From Sarcophilus harrisii (lineage: Eukaryota > Chordata > Mammalia > Dasyuromorphia > Dasyuridae), in the NCBI RefSeq assembly GCF_902635505.1, contig NC_045429.1:136396804-136460803 (forward strand): a stretch of DNA of 64,000 nt. Reading direction: 5' to 3'. A program made the translations under genes and the position numbers. Shown here piece by piece: positions 10,511-23,455 of this stretch. Position 1 is the first letter of the stretch, and each line of letters opens with the position of its first letter. The notes under the pieces are model-generated. The model saw only the letters and a program-made list of their open reading frames with translations. It ran no database searches and was not told where the DNA came from.

Positions 10511-13020
10511 AAGAGAGGTTGAGGATGAGAAAGAAAAGAGGTGATGTTATGGGTTAGAATAAAATTCAAAGGTTCTGGGCCAAAGATAGTAAAATTCTGA
10601 GGTTCAAAAATGTGCTGATAAAGTATTCCTAAGCTACTATTCATTTTCTTGTGAAATGAGTTCAGTATGATAGAGATTGATGTCATCCAAGATCACCTTC
10701 TGGTTAGTACAGGAAAGCTTCATTAAGAATATTGATAATAGTTTTGCTTAAAGGAATAAAAGGGACAGGCTTTGATGAAGTTCAGTAGGTCAAAGAAATT
10801 GTTTTGAGTGAGAAACACAAAAAACTATAGGGCCTTGAAGCAATATACATTAACAACAATTCTAGAGGTCTTTTTAATGACCCTGTATGTATCATTTTAA
10901 TTCATAAAATAGCACCCACTTTGCTCCTGCTGAAGTATATCACTAAAGAGAAAACACCTTTTTTTTTAAAGGCCCCTTTCCCTCTGAACTGATGAACACC
11001 TGCCATGACAAAGCTTGTGAAGACACCAATTGACAGGCTAATAATAAATAGACACTTGAAAAGGAAAAGCCAGGAGGGAGTTAGTATTTTGCAGTCTCAT
11101 ACAACTTGTGGTCCTAGATTTATAGTTTTATTTTATTTTGTTTTAGCATCACTCTGACCTGAGAATTAAAATCAAATTTTCTTTGACTAACTAATGGAAG
11201 AAAAACAGAAATGATTTTAGTTTAGCCCAGAAATATTTTTGAATGAGAAATGTCATTTATAAAACCTTAACAGAATGTTACTTTTGTTTTATGTACAGAT
11301 TATGAGAAAAACAAATCTATTCAAAAATAAACTATAGCTTTTCTGTATTATAACATTGAACTATATAGCATAATTTTTTTTTTCAGTTTTTGCCTTCATT
11401 CATGTTTAATGCTGTCCAGGCTATCCATGTGAATGGTCACATTTCTTCTCCATTTGAAGACTGCCCTGTTCTCTGGCATTTTGTGCGTCTCAAGCAATCT
11501 GGGACACTGAGTACCCATAAAAGAACTTCACAAGATTTCGTGCCATCATAGCTTGAAAATGTGAAAATATGAGTAAAACCATTTAAGTTAATGAGTATGA
11601 TTCATGGTTTGTTGAGCCCATGTTACTGAGGATGCTTTTCATTTTAAATGATGATCTATACTCAGACAAAGTTTAAGGGGAACCATGTTTTTTAATGGCA
11701 AATTCAGACCCATCTATAAGTCAGAACAAGAATAGAACTAAACAGGGTAAGTATAAAAATTCATAAAATCAAAAGAGTTTTTTTTTTCCTTTTTAAAGCT
11801 AGAAAAGACCTCAAACATCATGGCAAGCATTCAAAGCAATTTTTTGTTGATTTGAACATTTTGCCCATAATAAAAACTAGATTTTGCAAAATAGCACAAA
11901 ATTTAGCACTAGTCAATAAGTATTTTCAGTTTTCACTGAAAATAGGTAAACATATTTGCAGCATGACACAGGAGAACTAGATGAAAATTCCAACCAAGAG
12001 AGTTGGAAGAGTCTTACTGTTTTGGGTCAATGTCAGAAATCACTTGCTAATAACTCCCTTTTGAGGATCCCCTCTGTGCTGATGATACCTGAGAGAAAAG
12101 AAAAACAAGCATTAAATCTAAAGAAGGACATTGTAAGTGGAATAAATCAAGGAAAGAATGGTTTGGAAAAATCCATTCCCTGATCTCCCTGATAAAGAAA
12201 ATATCCTCTGCAGCTAATATGAACTTATCTCATCAATTCTTTCAAAGTTTTAGTATATCATTTAACATTCTATAAATAGTATTTACCAGGAAGACTGATG
12301 GCAAAGTGCTTATTCTCAAGAAATATTCTATTCATCTATTCTCATTATGGAATGAAATCAAAAATGCTACAGAATTACAAGGTTAAGAAGGGCATGAGAA
12401 TTCACTGAGAGTATCTCTCTACTTTGGGTTTCGTCTGCACCTAAACCATTCAAGACATAGGCCCCAAACATTTTGAAGATTTTTTAAAAGTAAATTATTG
12501 TGGTGATACCAAAAATGTATTTGTTACAAAAGAAAAATCCAACTATTTTACCACATTCAAATCAATTTCATTATTTTCTTTAAACCTGAATTTTCATCCT
12601 TGCTATCTGCTTCCAGCTAACAGCTGGAAGTATACACACAAACCACAATATTATTATTGATGACTTCAAAAAAAGTTTTTTATTTGCTGCTAAATCATAA
12701 GAAAGTTTTATACTTGAAGAACATTTGACTTTATTGCCTTATCCAGAAACAGTCTAAAAAGTATCTTTAAAAAACTTCAAGAAAATAGATTCTATTAACC
12801 TTCTTGTCGGTGTCTAACAATCTTATCTTCCTTCATTCCATAACTCTTCAAACATATCTCACAGAGGTATTTGAAAAGTGAACTGATTAACCTACTTGTT
12901 TATTAGAAATGGTGACATAGATTCATGGATTGATTAACCATCTTGTTTATTAAAGAAGATGACATAGATTCAGGGGATCAATAGATTTTAAGCAAGAAGG
13001 ACTATGTACTTGAATATCTT
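10511..13020. other. Unassigned intergenic sequence
   Basis: This is about 2.5 kb of AT-rich sequence without a recognisable gene or clear repeat. 11390-11560 is somewhat richer in G and C. Short ORFs such as 11956-12183 show no family resemblance. Confidence 0.5.
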
Positions 13021-13024
13021 TATT

Positions 13025-13180
13025 CAAAGAAAATAACTGAAGAAACTGAGAAAAACTGAAGCCCAATGAAATTCAGCAATGTGCCCAAAGTCACAGAAGT
13101 TAATAAGTAGCAGAGACAGAATTTCAAGTCTAGAGTTCCAGTTCAATACAATGGACATTTTCATATCATTTGCCAAATTC
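13025..13180 (-). mobile_element. MIR-type SINE, reverse
   Basis: gaagaaactgag, then gtgcccaaagtcacagaagt and gacagaatttcaagtctag, give the order of a reversed tRNA SINE. Confidence 0.6.
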
Positions 13181-13419
13181 TGTGGGTCTGTCCAGGAAAT
13201 TATTTTTTAGATAATCATTTTGGGTGAAAATAGGATAAAATTAAAACATTTTACAAACTTTAAAGAGCTCTACAAATGTTACACATAATTACTATTATTT
13301 AATTATGAGATCTATGTGTAGTCATGTATATAAGTCTTAGAGAATTGCCTGAGACCCATAGAGATTGTCTATGATTTGTCTAAGATCACTCAGTTAAGTA
13401 AACATATGGGGGAAGAATT

Positions 13420-13522
13420 TAAGAGAGGGGGAAGGAGAAGGGGAGAGAGAAAGAGAGAGACAGACAGACAGACACAGAGAGAGAGACAGAGACAGAGACA
13501 GAGACAGACAGACAGACAGAGA
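13420..13522. repeat. (GA)n/(GACA)n simple repeat
   Basis: A purine tract passes into gacagacagaca and gagacagagaca runs. Confidence 0.95.
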
Positions 13523-13529
13523 TTTTCAT

Positions 13530-14519
13530 TCTTGATTTTCTGGAAGGAAAGTTACGGATGTATGAATTACACATAGCATGTTATCTATATTGTTTCATTT
13601 CATTGACTGTATCTTTAAATTATGATCCAGTCACTCTCTTAATTTTTTTCATTGTACAGTTAAGTACATTTATTTGATAGAATATCCTCAGAGTTTTTTT
13701 TTTTAATTACAACTGATACTGCCCTTTGCCCACCTTAAAAATATGAGTACTTTGTAATCAGTCCAATAGCCAGTACAAATTAGAAGTATGACATGAATAT
13801 TTTTGACTAATACCACTAATGTGCACTAATCTTCATGAATGGAGAAAACAAGCTCTAATAAATACCCTAGCATTGCTTCCATATGAGTATATCAAAGACT
13901 CCTTCCTCATGAGTAAATCCATTAAAATTTTGCTTGAACTCTAGTGACCTGTCTACATCTGGAGAAATTTAACTTTTTTGATGCCTAGAGTATCATTAGG
14001 TACCCTAAAAGAGATAATTCACTGAATGATGCTTCAATAACTTAAAAAAACTCATTACTTCATTTCTACAAATGAATTAGCTTAAGCCATTCAAGAACCA
14101 TAGAAAACTGATTCCTTTTAAAACAGAGAACAACCATATCAGAGCCAAACACTTAAACATAGCAACAAAATCATTCCAGCTTCTAATTACAAGTGAGTCT
14201 ACTTGTCCATTTTATCTAACAAGAAGAGATTTGTTATTTAAAGCTACAGTTAGTTTTTAGTTTTTTAGTTATTAAAAGATTGTTTATCCATTTTATGTAT
14301 TATTGATCCTCTTGTGGGAAAATGACTCTTTCTACTAGCAGAAGCGATTAAATATTGTCATTACTATAAGTTTATATTAAGTTTGACATTAAGAAACTAA
14401 AATATTAAGATTTTAGAAAATCACTCCCCTATGCAGAAGGAAATCTGGTTGACTAGTCCAAAACTAAGAAGAGTATATGTTGCCTTAGCTAGAACAGAAT
14501 TGAGATATTTTATTAGTTC
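13530..14519. other. Unassigned intergenic sequence
   Basis: AT-rich, with no gene or clear repeat recognised. Confidence 0.5.
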
Positions 14520-15735
14520 TGTTTTTCATATGTTAGGAAATATATTGACAAAGAGGTTTTCAAAGATGCAAGTGAACTAAAGACCAAATTGCCAACATTC
14601 ACTGGATTATGGAAAAAGTAAGTCCACTTCTGCTTCATTTACTATAATAAAGTCTTTGTGTGAATCACACAAAAATGTGTCAAGTCTTCAAAGAGAAGGA
14701 GTACTAGATATCGCCTGAGGCACTTGTATGTGTACCAAGAAGTAACAAAAGTGAACATGGAGTAACTGATTGGTTTAAAATTAAAGGAGCACAACAAGGT
14801 TACCTATTGTCACCTTATTTTGCTACATAGGTATATTTACACTATATCATGCAAAATGCCAAGCTGGATAAATCAAAATTCAGATTCAAAACTTCCAGGA
14901 GAAATTTCAATAATATTAAATGTGTAGACCACATTACCCTTATGGCAGAAAGTGAAGGAGAATTAAGAAGCTTTTTGAGGAGGGTAAAAAAGAAAGCTAT
15001 AAAAGTTGGCTTGAAGCTTAATATGCATATTAAGAAACCCTAAAATCTTGGCTACTGGTACCATCACTTCCTAAAGAAAAGAAATGGAAACAGAGTCAAA
15101 TTTTATATTCATGGGCTCAACGATCACTCCAGAAGGCAGTGGAGTGCACAAAATTAAAAAATTTTGTCTCTTGGAAGGAGTTATGGTAAATATGGACAGT
15201 ATACTAAAAAACAGATATCACTTTGCCAACAAAGATCTATATAGTCAAAGCTATGGTTTTTCCAGTTGTAATACATAACCATGAAAGTTTGACTATAAGG
15301 AAAGCGGAAGGCTACAGAACTGATGCTTTTGAATTGTGATGCTAGAAGATATTTTTGATAATTCCCTCAATATCAAGAAGATCCACTCAGTAAGTATTTA
15401 AAGAAATTAATTCAAACTATTTACTGAGGTCAAATATTAAAGCTGATGCTTAAGTGGTTTGAGAAATAATGAGAAGTAATTAATGAGAAATAATTGAGAA
15501 TTAATAGTTTGAGAAATAATGAGAAAACAAGACTAAATGGAAAAGACCCTAATGTTGGGAAAGAGTGTTGGCAAATAAAGAAGGGGAAACCAGAGGATGG
15601 AACGGATAGAAAGTGTCATGGAAGCAATAAACATGAGATTGGACAGACTTTATGAGATAAGCAGAGGATAGAAGGGTTTGGTGTTCATGGAGTTGAATAT
15701 GATTGAATGATTGAACAACAATAACAACAACTGGT
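14520..15735 (+). mobile_element. BovB/RTE LINE, 3' half of the reverse transcriptase ORF, degenerate
   Basis: Reading + frames gives a recognisable RTE-clade polymerase order: KLPTFTGLWKK (14590s), TDWFKIKGAQQGYLLSPYF (14765-14820), DHITLMAESEGELRSFLRRVKKK (14929-14993, at the catalytic YADD position but altered), FIFMGSTITPEG (15105s), then the C-terminal region and a tail near 15690-15735 ending in repeated aac triplets. Stops and frame changes are frequent, so it is an old dead copy. BovB-like RTE elements are known in marsupials and serve Mar1 SINEs. Confidence 0.88.
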
Positions 15736-16165
15736 GAACTGACGCCTATCCAGAGGAGAATGACCAAGAGAGTCAATTAATTAGACAGCAAGGGATATTT
15801 AGCATGTAGTAGAGAAGATTTAAGAGTAAAATTAAAATATTTGGAGAATCTCATTTGGAAAAGGGATTAATTTTTTTCTGCTTGGTTCCAAGGATAAAAT
15901 TAGTCTCAGTGGGCAGATTCTGTATGGAGACAGACTTAGACTTGACAAAAATGAAAAAAAAATTAATTGTTAAAGTTTCCCAAAAATAAAATAAGATGCT
16001 GTACAACACTGCAATTTTCTCTATACTAGACATCATCAATCAAATGTTATTAACTTGTTAGTCATCATGAGAAGACATTTTTATTATAGGTATAGGTAAA
16101 GGATGGACTAGATAGCCACAGAAGTCCTGTCCAACTCTGAGTTTGTACTCTAATTCTGTTATACT
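15736..16165 (+). mobile_element. CR1/L3 LINE 3' end
   Basis: tatccagaggagaatgacca, tggagacagacttagacttg and ggactagatagccacagaag correspond in order to the CR1-family 3' region shared by mammalian L3 and avian CR1. It is highly diverged. Confidence 0.6.
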
Positions 16166-16480
16166 ATGAGATGTCACCAAAAAAGCCCCAGGTGAAGAGT
16201 AGGATAAACTGCTAACCTGAGCTTCAGAAAGGTGTGAACATTCATTGAGCTCAGCATCTGTTCATTTCAGCTCTGCAAGTTAGCTAAAGGGTAAAAGCAG
16301 CCCTGAAATTAAAATACAAATTCTCTATGGGATGTTCAACAGAGGGCAGAGATTTTGAAACATTTGTGTGAATGTACGTGGCATATTTCATGGCAAAACC
16401 AGGTCCCCCAAGTTGGAAGCAGCTGTCATCGTGGCACATGTTATTTAAAGGCCTCAGTCTAGTTCTACCAAGATCATTTA
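16166..16480. other. Unique sequence
   Basis: No repeat recognised. It is more GC-balanced than its surroundings. Two overlapping ORFs on opposite strands (16284-16523 and 16372-16578) look like chance. Confidence 0.4.
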
Positions 16481-16605
16481 ATTCATTCAACAAGTATTTA
16501 AATGCCAAATGTATGCAAAGCATTATTCAAGGTAGGATGAGAGGTACAAAAGATAGATATGATGTAGTTCCCACCTGAATAGAACTTAGTAGGGGAATGA
16601 TATAT
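16480..16605 (-). mobile_element. L2 3' end, reverse
   Basis: attcaacaagtatttaaatg, gtatgcaaagcattattcaa and gaacttagtaggggaatgat give the reversed L2 tail order. Confidence 0.65.
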
Positions 16606-16655
16606 TTACAATTTAAAGACTTTTATAATTTTGTGACTTTTTTGTTAGTCATTGT

Positions 16656-16812
16656 AGGGAAGGGAAGGGGAACGGTAAAGGGAAAAGGAAAGGAAGGGAA
16701 AAGCAAAGGGAAAAGGGAAGGGAAGTGAAAAAGGAAAGGAAAATACAAGGGAAAATGGAAGGGAAAAGGAAAGGAAAAGGGAAAGGAAGAGAAAGGAAGG
16801 GAAAATATAAGA
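16656..16812. repeat. (GGAAA)n purine repeat
   Basis: About 155 bp of gggaaagg-type units lie on the + strand with almost no pyrimidines. The opposite-strand Phe/Pro/Ser ORFs here are artefacts of it. Confidence 0.95.
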
Positions 16813-17545
16813 AAAGGACTCAAAGAGAAAATCTGAAGTGAGAGAAGCAGGTCCCACCCATGTTTATTTTTTTCTCCTCCATCCCTTCCAATTTTATAGA
16901 ACCAAAAGAAATTGATAAATTTTCACATCAATTTTAGTAAACAAACTTTTTAAGATTCTATTGTGCACAAAATAAAGTAAGTGCATCAAAGAGAATCAAA
17001 ATAAAGTAGAAGGGAGGTTTTTCAATACATAAAGCCAGTAAAAAAAAAAAAAGTTAAATATGAAAGAGATAGAAACTATTAACTGAAAGATATTTAGGGA
17101 CAGATTGTATGCTTTCTTTATTTATGGTCCCATTTTCATAGAAAATTGTTAGTAGTTTTCATAATTTGACTTATACTACTTCCCTACTTGAAGTTATCCA
17201 TTTTCTATAGTCTCTCTTTTTGATCAGTTAGCATTCTGATATGTTTGGGGATCTCAACTGTTATATTAGCAATGTGGCTTTATATTGTAAAAAAGAAAAA
17301 AATTTAAATAGATTGTTAACTTGAGAAAAATCAGCTCTTCATTGTACCTTGTACAGTACAGTCTCAATTACCTGGAGACCACTTATCTAGTAACTTCACC
17401 TTACAACAAAGCCAAGAACCCAGGAGTAAGTAAAGAAGTCTTTCAATCAATTAAAATAGGTCTCACAAAATCCAAGTATTAAAGCTCAACCACTTAATTC
17501 ATAAAAGAGTCCTTGGGTCCTCATTCAAAGCAATTTATTCTCATG
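16813..17545. other. Unassigned intergenic sequence
   Basis: AT-rich; a short A-run sits at 17041-17052. No gene or clear repeat seen. Confidence 0.5.
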
Positions 17546-17735
17546 CTAGATAAGAAGTTCTTAACCTTTTCAGTATTACCGATTTCTTTGGCAGCCTGTG
17601 AAAAATCTATGAATCCTTTCTCAGAATTTATTTTTAAATGCATATAACAAAATATTTAGGATTACAAAGGAAACCAAAGATTAATTTTTAAAAATTCATA
17701 TTTCCCATCCAAATTTATAGACATAAGATTTGGTT
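17546..17735 (+). mobile_element. hAT-Charlie-like nonautonomous DNA element, partial
   Basis: gttcttaaccttttcagtat, then ctttggcagcctgtgaa and tttctcagaattta, resembles a widespread mammalian hAT nonautonomous repeat. The right terminal repeat was not found. Confidence 0.5.
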
Positions 17736-17914
17736 TAGACAAAGTTTTAGTAACAATTACTTGGGGGTTTTTTTACAATTCTTTTGAAATGAGTTATTTT
17801 ACATCTTGTATAATTATAAATTAAAAAAAAAAACTTCAAAAAGTAACCACTTAAGCCTCTGCTTCTTGTATAAATCCCATTCACACCTCTAATTAGATAT
17901 ATATTTCATTTGGC

Positions 17915-18170
17915 AACTAGGGGGACTCACGGTAGAATATAAGATTTAGACTATAAGAGTTAAATTCAAATTATGCCTCACTCTTTTTCTAATCCTGGAC
18001 AAGTCACTAATTCTCTCTTAGTCTTATTTTCCTCATATATAAAAGGGTGCTAATAATAGTAGTTACATCACAAAGTTGTTGTGAGACTCAAATGAGATCA
18101 TGTAGATAAAGTATTTCACAAATTTTAAAATGCCAAATAAATGTTAACTGTTATTATCTGTTAACTGCAG
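17915..18170 (+). mobile_element. MIR, near complete
   Basis: ggcaactagggggactcacg head, aatcctggacaagtcacta, then cacaaagttgttgtgagact and ccaaataaatgttaactgtt give the full MIR order. Confidence 0.8.
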
Positions 18171-18184
18171 TCCTAGAATTAGAA

Positions 18185-18431
18185 GGGGCTTCATGATAGA
18201 ATACTACTATACTAGAAAATCATGGATAGATTTTTATGAAATAATGAAGGGTGAAGTGAACAGAACCAAAAGAACACTGTATACAGTAACAGTAATATTG
18301 TTTTAACAGCAACTTTTAGTGACAAAGTCATTTTGACTAGTATAAATACCCAAATTAATTATAAAGTATCTATGAATGAAAATATTATCAACATCCAAAG
18401 AATTGATAAAGTATGTGTACAATGGTTTCAA

Positions 18432-18465
<34 letters not shown>

Positions 18466-18665
18466 TTAGTGGTAGTTGTCTTGGGAGAGGAGAAAAAGAA
18501 AATTACATGATAAGATTATTAAATATTTAACAGGCATAGCAAGTTATATATAATAGATTTATAATATCACATGCAATCATCTCTTTTTCTATTCTACTAT
18601 GTTTGAAAATGCTAATTTTATTTCTTAAGTTCCAAATAAAATAAATTTTAAAAAAAGAAAGAAGA
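18185..18665 (+). mobile_element. Old L1 3' end with (TG)n
   Basis: gaagtgaacagaaccaaaag and acagtaacagtaatattgtt are ORF2-end and 3'-UTR L1 signatures; it ends with ccaaataaaataaatttta. A (TG)n run lies inside at 18433-18462. Confidence 0.7.
18433..18462. repeat. (TG)n microsatellite
   Basis: About 15 uninterrupted TG units. Confidence 0.95.
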
Positions 18666-18704
18666 ATCCAACCCCAACATCCTGCCCAGTGGTCATTTAG
18701 TATT

Positions 18705-18770
18705 TCAGTTCTTATTTAGCACAGTGCTGGGCACATGGTAAGTGGTTAATAAATGCTTTTAAAAATTCAT
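18705..18770 (+). mobile_element. MIR/L2 3' tail
   Basis: gcacagtgctgggcacatgg followed by ggttaataaatgctttt. Confidence 0.6.
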
Positions 18771-19204
18771 TTTTCCCTTAGCTTGAAAAACTCTAGTGAG
18801 AGGAAATTCATTTGTTTTTGAAGTAACTCCTAACTTTCTAGAGAGCTGTTATTTTTAGGCCTCCACAAAATCCTACTTTGATGTCTCACAACATCATGAA
18901 CATGGTCCTGGTTCTTCTAAGGCCATGCCTTAATTGTGCTGAAAAGGCATTCAGGGTCCCTGCTTTTCAAGCTTTTCAAGCACTAACTTAGCTATTCAAG
19001 TATTAAGAGGCTGATCACCCATAAGTTGACAACTTGGTGATGAATTCTTTGACCATCACAAACCAGCAAAGCCAGTTAAAATATAAAATCCAGGGCAACT
19101 CCTTTATGTCTACAATAACAAAGGCAAGAGAGAAGAAGCACAACTTTTAGAGTGGCGATTTCTATTAATTTATCTGTTGGTGCTCTAAGTGTGAAATCAT
19201 CCAG

Positions 19205-19262
19205 TGACTGACCAATCAGTCAACAAGTATTTATTAAGCTACTACAATGGGCATAGTACTAG
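19205..19262 (-). mobile_element. L2 3' end fragment, reverse
   Basis: cagtcaacaagtatttatta, then ctactacaatgggcatag, is a short reversed L2 tail. Confidence 0.55.
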
Positions 19263-19329
19263 AGGAATTGACTCATAGCCTTCTTAATGATTTCTTTATA
19301 GGGACAAAAGAAAGTTTCAGGAAGATGAC

Positions 19330-19600
19330 AAAAAAACAACAAACAATTATTCCTACTATTAAATTCCTACTGTGTACACCATTACAAGAGTTTTATAGAT
19401 GTCTCATTTGGTCCTCATATTAAACCTGTTAAGTAGGTCTTATTTTGATTCCCATTTATACAGTTGAGAGAATGGAGGCAAACAGGTTAATGATTTGCCC
19501 ATAGTCACACAGCTAATAAGTGTCTGAGGGCAGACTTGAAACCATGTTTAATAACTCCAGACCCAGCACTCTAGCTGTTATATCACCCAGCTACTTAGGT
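19330..19600 (-). mobile_element. MIR, reverse
   Basis: tcctactgtgtacaccatta, gtcctcatattaaacctgtt, a ccatttatacagttgagaga block and gtcacacagctaataagtgt follow the reversed MIR order to the head near 19600. Confidence 0.8.
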
Positions 19601-20380
19601 GATCATAGGTTCACCTAAGAGGGGCAAATAGAGGAATTAACAAGGTTCATTTTTATCATGCATCTAAAGACCACAAAAAAAACATTACTTCATGAAGCAC
19701 TTGGTCATCTCTTATTGAAGTAACTGTGAGAAGATTTTATGGAAACACACCCATGAAGATAATTGCAACTTATACCAACAACAACAATAATCAAGGATGA
19801 AGAAGTAGAGAAATTCTATTAAAAAATTGTTACTCTAAATTAAATCAACATGTATTTGAAAGGACTTAGCGCTTACTGGTATAAAATCTGTAGAAAACAT
19901 TTAATTATTAATTCTTGATGGCATGGTTTTGGTAGTTTTCATGCTGTTTTTTTTTTTTTTTAACTTGATCTTTAGGACCTTAATTAACATTTTAAAACCT
20001 TCAATTCTTTGAATCTTCTCTAATTTCTACTTAGAAAAGAAGTTATTATTTTCTAAAGATGGAAGGATGGAATGGGTAGCATTCCAGTTCTATCTTAGAA
20101 AACCTTCTTGCCCCAATTGGCATCTAGAACACATAACCTGATGAGAAATGAAGCTAAGTCTCTACTCTTCTGTTACAAGATAAAATATGGACCTCCTCTC
20201 CTTTTCTCTTTCCATTACTTCTGCCTGAAATGTTCATATTCAGCCATTTTGGGGGAAATGAGATAATGAAGTGATGGGAACCTTCCCCAAATAAACTGGC
20301 CACTACTTTCCACAGGTGAAATTTCATGAGATATTTGTTTGACACTTTAGCTGAGGATTCTAGTCAAACTATTCAATAAT
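19601..20380. other. Unassigned intergenic sequence
   Basis: AT-rich with no clear gene or repeat. The minus-strand ORF at 20154-20345 has no recognisable family. Confidence 0.5.
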
Positions 20381-20384
20381 TAAA

Positions 20385-21125
20385 GCTAACAGGCATGTAT
20401 TAAGTATTAAGTATTTCTATGCAAGGCCCTGAAAATACAGGCAAAAAGTGAAACAATCTAGACCTTCTATTAGTTTGCACTGGGAAAATCAAGAACATTA
20501 AAAATTAAATGCATAATATATGCAAAGCAATTTCTGTAGGGAAGACACCAGCAATGGGGAAATCAGAACAGGTTTCTGTAGGAAATATCAATTGAACTTC
20601 AAAGGAAGCTAGGAACACAGTGAGATATTAGTGAGGAAGGAGAACATTCCAGATATAGATAATAGACTGCAAACAGAAGGGTTAAGGCTATGCTGGGAAA
20701 GTTTAACAGCTGGTTATTAAGGAGAAAAACAGAATACATGGCACACTTTTAAATTTAATCTCCATTAACTAACATTTTCACTATCACTGTCTTAATTCTA
20801 GACAATCACCAAGGCAATAAATCAAACCCTAGCTTATAATATTTGCTCTTTTCAAAGGTGTAAATGATACTGAAAATTAACTATTGGCTCTCCTGGCTAG
20901 TTAGAGTTGCTTCCAGCATACCCCTCTGATACAAAGAATATAGGTTGATTAGCTGGTAGGTAGAAATTGTGAAGGAGAGTAATGTGGAAAAATCCTGGGA
21001 AGGTAGGCTGTAGACAGCTTGTGAAGGGCCTTAAAGCCAAATTGAGGAGTTAATATTTTGTCTTGGATTTAAGAGTCACTTGAGCTTCTTGAGGAATGGA
21101 GTGATACAGTTAAACTTGTGCTAAT
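20385..21125 (-). mobile_element. L2 LINE, reverse, about 740 bp
   Basis: The reversed L2 3' UTR (catgtattaagtattaagta, gcaaggccctgaaaatacag) is followed by reversed end-of-ORF sequence: gaggaaggagaacattccag, gcttgtgaagggccttaaag and gaatggagtgatacagttaa. It is old and has gaps. Confidence 0.75.
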
Positions 21126-21169
21126 CTGTGTTATCTATGCTGCTTCATAACACATACCAAATACTCTTA

Positions 21170-21350
21170 AAATGATAGAAGTATAATTGGAAAGGAACTT
21201 AGGGTCTATCTGATCTAATACTCTTATTTTTATAGATTAGATAACGAAGGCCTGCAGAGTTGCAGGGAGTTGTCCAAGATCATACAACTAATTGATGGAG
21301 CTGGAGTTTGAACCAAGAACTGACTCCAAATCCAGTACTTTTACTACATT
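21170..21350 (-). mobile_element. MIR-type SINE, reverse
   Basis: ggaaaggaacttagggtcta, a gattagataacgaaggcctg block, then ttgtccaagatcatacaact and ggagtttgaaccaagaactg. Confidence 0.7.
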
Positions 21351-21944
21351 GTTTTTCTGAGGCTGTTTTGTCCCCTTTTTGATGGGGTAATCTAAAATTT
21401 CCAAGATGCTTAGAATATATTCCACTCCTTAAAGCCAGAGATTCTTTGAGGGAGAAGATATACCTCTCTCTCCACTGAAGAAGACAAGAGTTCTTCTGTT
21501 GCATGATTTCCCTGCCAAATATCCAACTTCTATTCTTTCGCAATTTGGAAACTTAGTTCAGTACTCTTCTAAAATTAGTAAACCTGTTTCCTTGGAGTTT
21601 AATCTACTATATTGAGTTTCTTCCTTTTTTCAAAGTTTCTTGCCTCCATGATCTGAGAAATAATTTCCTATTTTGTTATTCTTGCTCCATTAAAAGTCTA
21701 CTCTTCTCATTAATGTTTCCCTGGACCAAGTTCATTTTCCCAGGGTATATTTAGAATGTTTTGTACTCTGTATGGCCAACATAGCTGTGTTTATTCTGTA
21801 TCCCTATCACCTCATCTATCCCAAGCTCAACAAATATTGCTTTAACAGATGAGGAAAATATCTCCCTTTAATTAATTGTGTTAATCTATTCTCCTAAGTA
21901 GAGGTCCACAGAGAAGCAAATTTCAGTTTTATAGAAGGAAAAAA
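21351..21944. other. Unassigned intergenic sequence
   Basis: No gene or clear repeat recognised. The 87-residue minus-strand ORF at 21280-21543 partly overlaps the SINE and looks like chance. Confidence 0.5.
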
Positions 21945-23455
21945 AAATTCCTAACAAGTTGAATAATTCAAAAGCAAAAGACTAGGAATCAATCTACCAA
22001 AGCACACAAATACCTGCATAGATTCAATTACAAAATACTGCTTAATGAAATAAAGAACTTAGAGAAATATCTAATGTTCATGACTAGATAGTACTGTCAA
22101 AGTTCATTTAAACTTTTGACATTATCCAATCAAATTATCAAAAGAATACTTAGAGAACTCAATAAAATAATAATAAAATTCATTTGGAAAAACAAAATAT
22201 CCAAAATATCAAGGGAAATTATGAAAAGAATATAAAGATGAAAGGCTAATATCACTTCTAGACCTTAAAACTATATCATAAGGCAGCAATCATTAGAACC
22301 ATTAAATACTGCTTAAAAAACAGAGGTAGATCAATGAAACAGACTAGACAAAAGAGAATTAGAAACAATGGAACTCAATAATTCAGTGTTCAATAAACTG
22401 GAAAACATAAAGTGCTTAGGAAAGAACTCTCCATTTGCTTTAAAAAACTGTTAGGAAAGTTGGAAAGTAGTTTAGCAGAAATCAGTCTTGGACTAATACT
22501 TTACACCATATTCTACAATATTTTGTAAATGAATATATAACCTTTATATTAAAACCCATATTATAAAAAATTTGGAAGAGAAGCAAATTATATGCTTCCC
22601 ACACCTATGGGTAGGAAATGTGTTTTTAACCAAAGGACAGAAGAAATTACAAAAGATAAAATAGATAAATCTGATTATATTAATTTTATTTTGTAGAAAC
22701 TTTTCATTTATGAAAATGAATGATGGGGAGAATCTTTACATTAAATTTTTCTGATAAGAGGTTATTATCTAAAATATATAAACAATTAACTGATATATGT
22801 AAGTTCAAAAACCATTTCCCAAAGTCAAGGGTCAAGTTTATGAACAGTTTTCTAAAAAATTAATTGTAAACTAATAACACCAATCTTTTTAATCATCCAG
22901 ATCATTACTAATAAAAAGAAAAGTGAGATTTTGTCTTCTATTCTTAAAAAATGGCAAGGATAATAAAACTGGATATTATGCATCTTGAAGGGGTTATAGG
23001 AAGACAGGCATACTAACGTACTGCTGGTAAAGCTGTGAATCAGCACAATCATCTTGGAAAGCAGTTTGGAATTGCAAATAGTAACAAAAATGTCCATACC
23101 CTTGAACCTAGAGATTTCATTACTAAGCTCAATACCCAAGAAGGCCATTGATAAGAAGAAAGTTCCTATACAGGCCAAAATCTTTATAGCAGCATTTTTT
23201 TTTGATACTAGTAATAGTGAAAGATTGCAAACTTGCCCAATGACTAGAAAATGGCCAAACATATCATGGCACATGAGTATAACAGAATATTATTCCTATG
23301 CTCTAAAAAGTTATGAATGTGATGACTACAAAGAAACATAGGAAGCTCTACATGAGCTTATGAGTGAAATAAGCAGAAGCAAGAAAACAATATACACAAT
23401 GATTATAGCAAAGTAAAAAGAAAGAACTACAAACACACACATATTCACACACAAA
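21945..23455 (+). mobile_element. Old L1, 3' third of ORF2
   Basis: This follows late L1 ORF2: caaagcacacaaatacctgc, aaattcatttggaaaaacaa, gactagacaaaagagaatta, aaactttt-catttatgaaaatg, then gaaagcagtttggaattgc and catgagcttatgagtgaaat. Stops are common. 23054-23341 is an open remnant of the ORF2 C-terminus, not a host gene. Confidence 0.8.

Noticed and set aside
23054-23341. 95-codon ORF
   Set aside because: It is part of the old L1 ORF2 C-terminal region, not a host gene.
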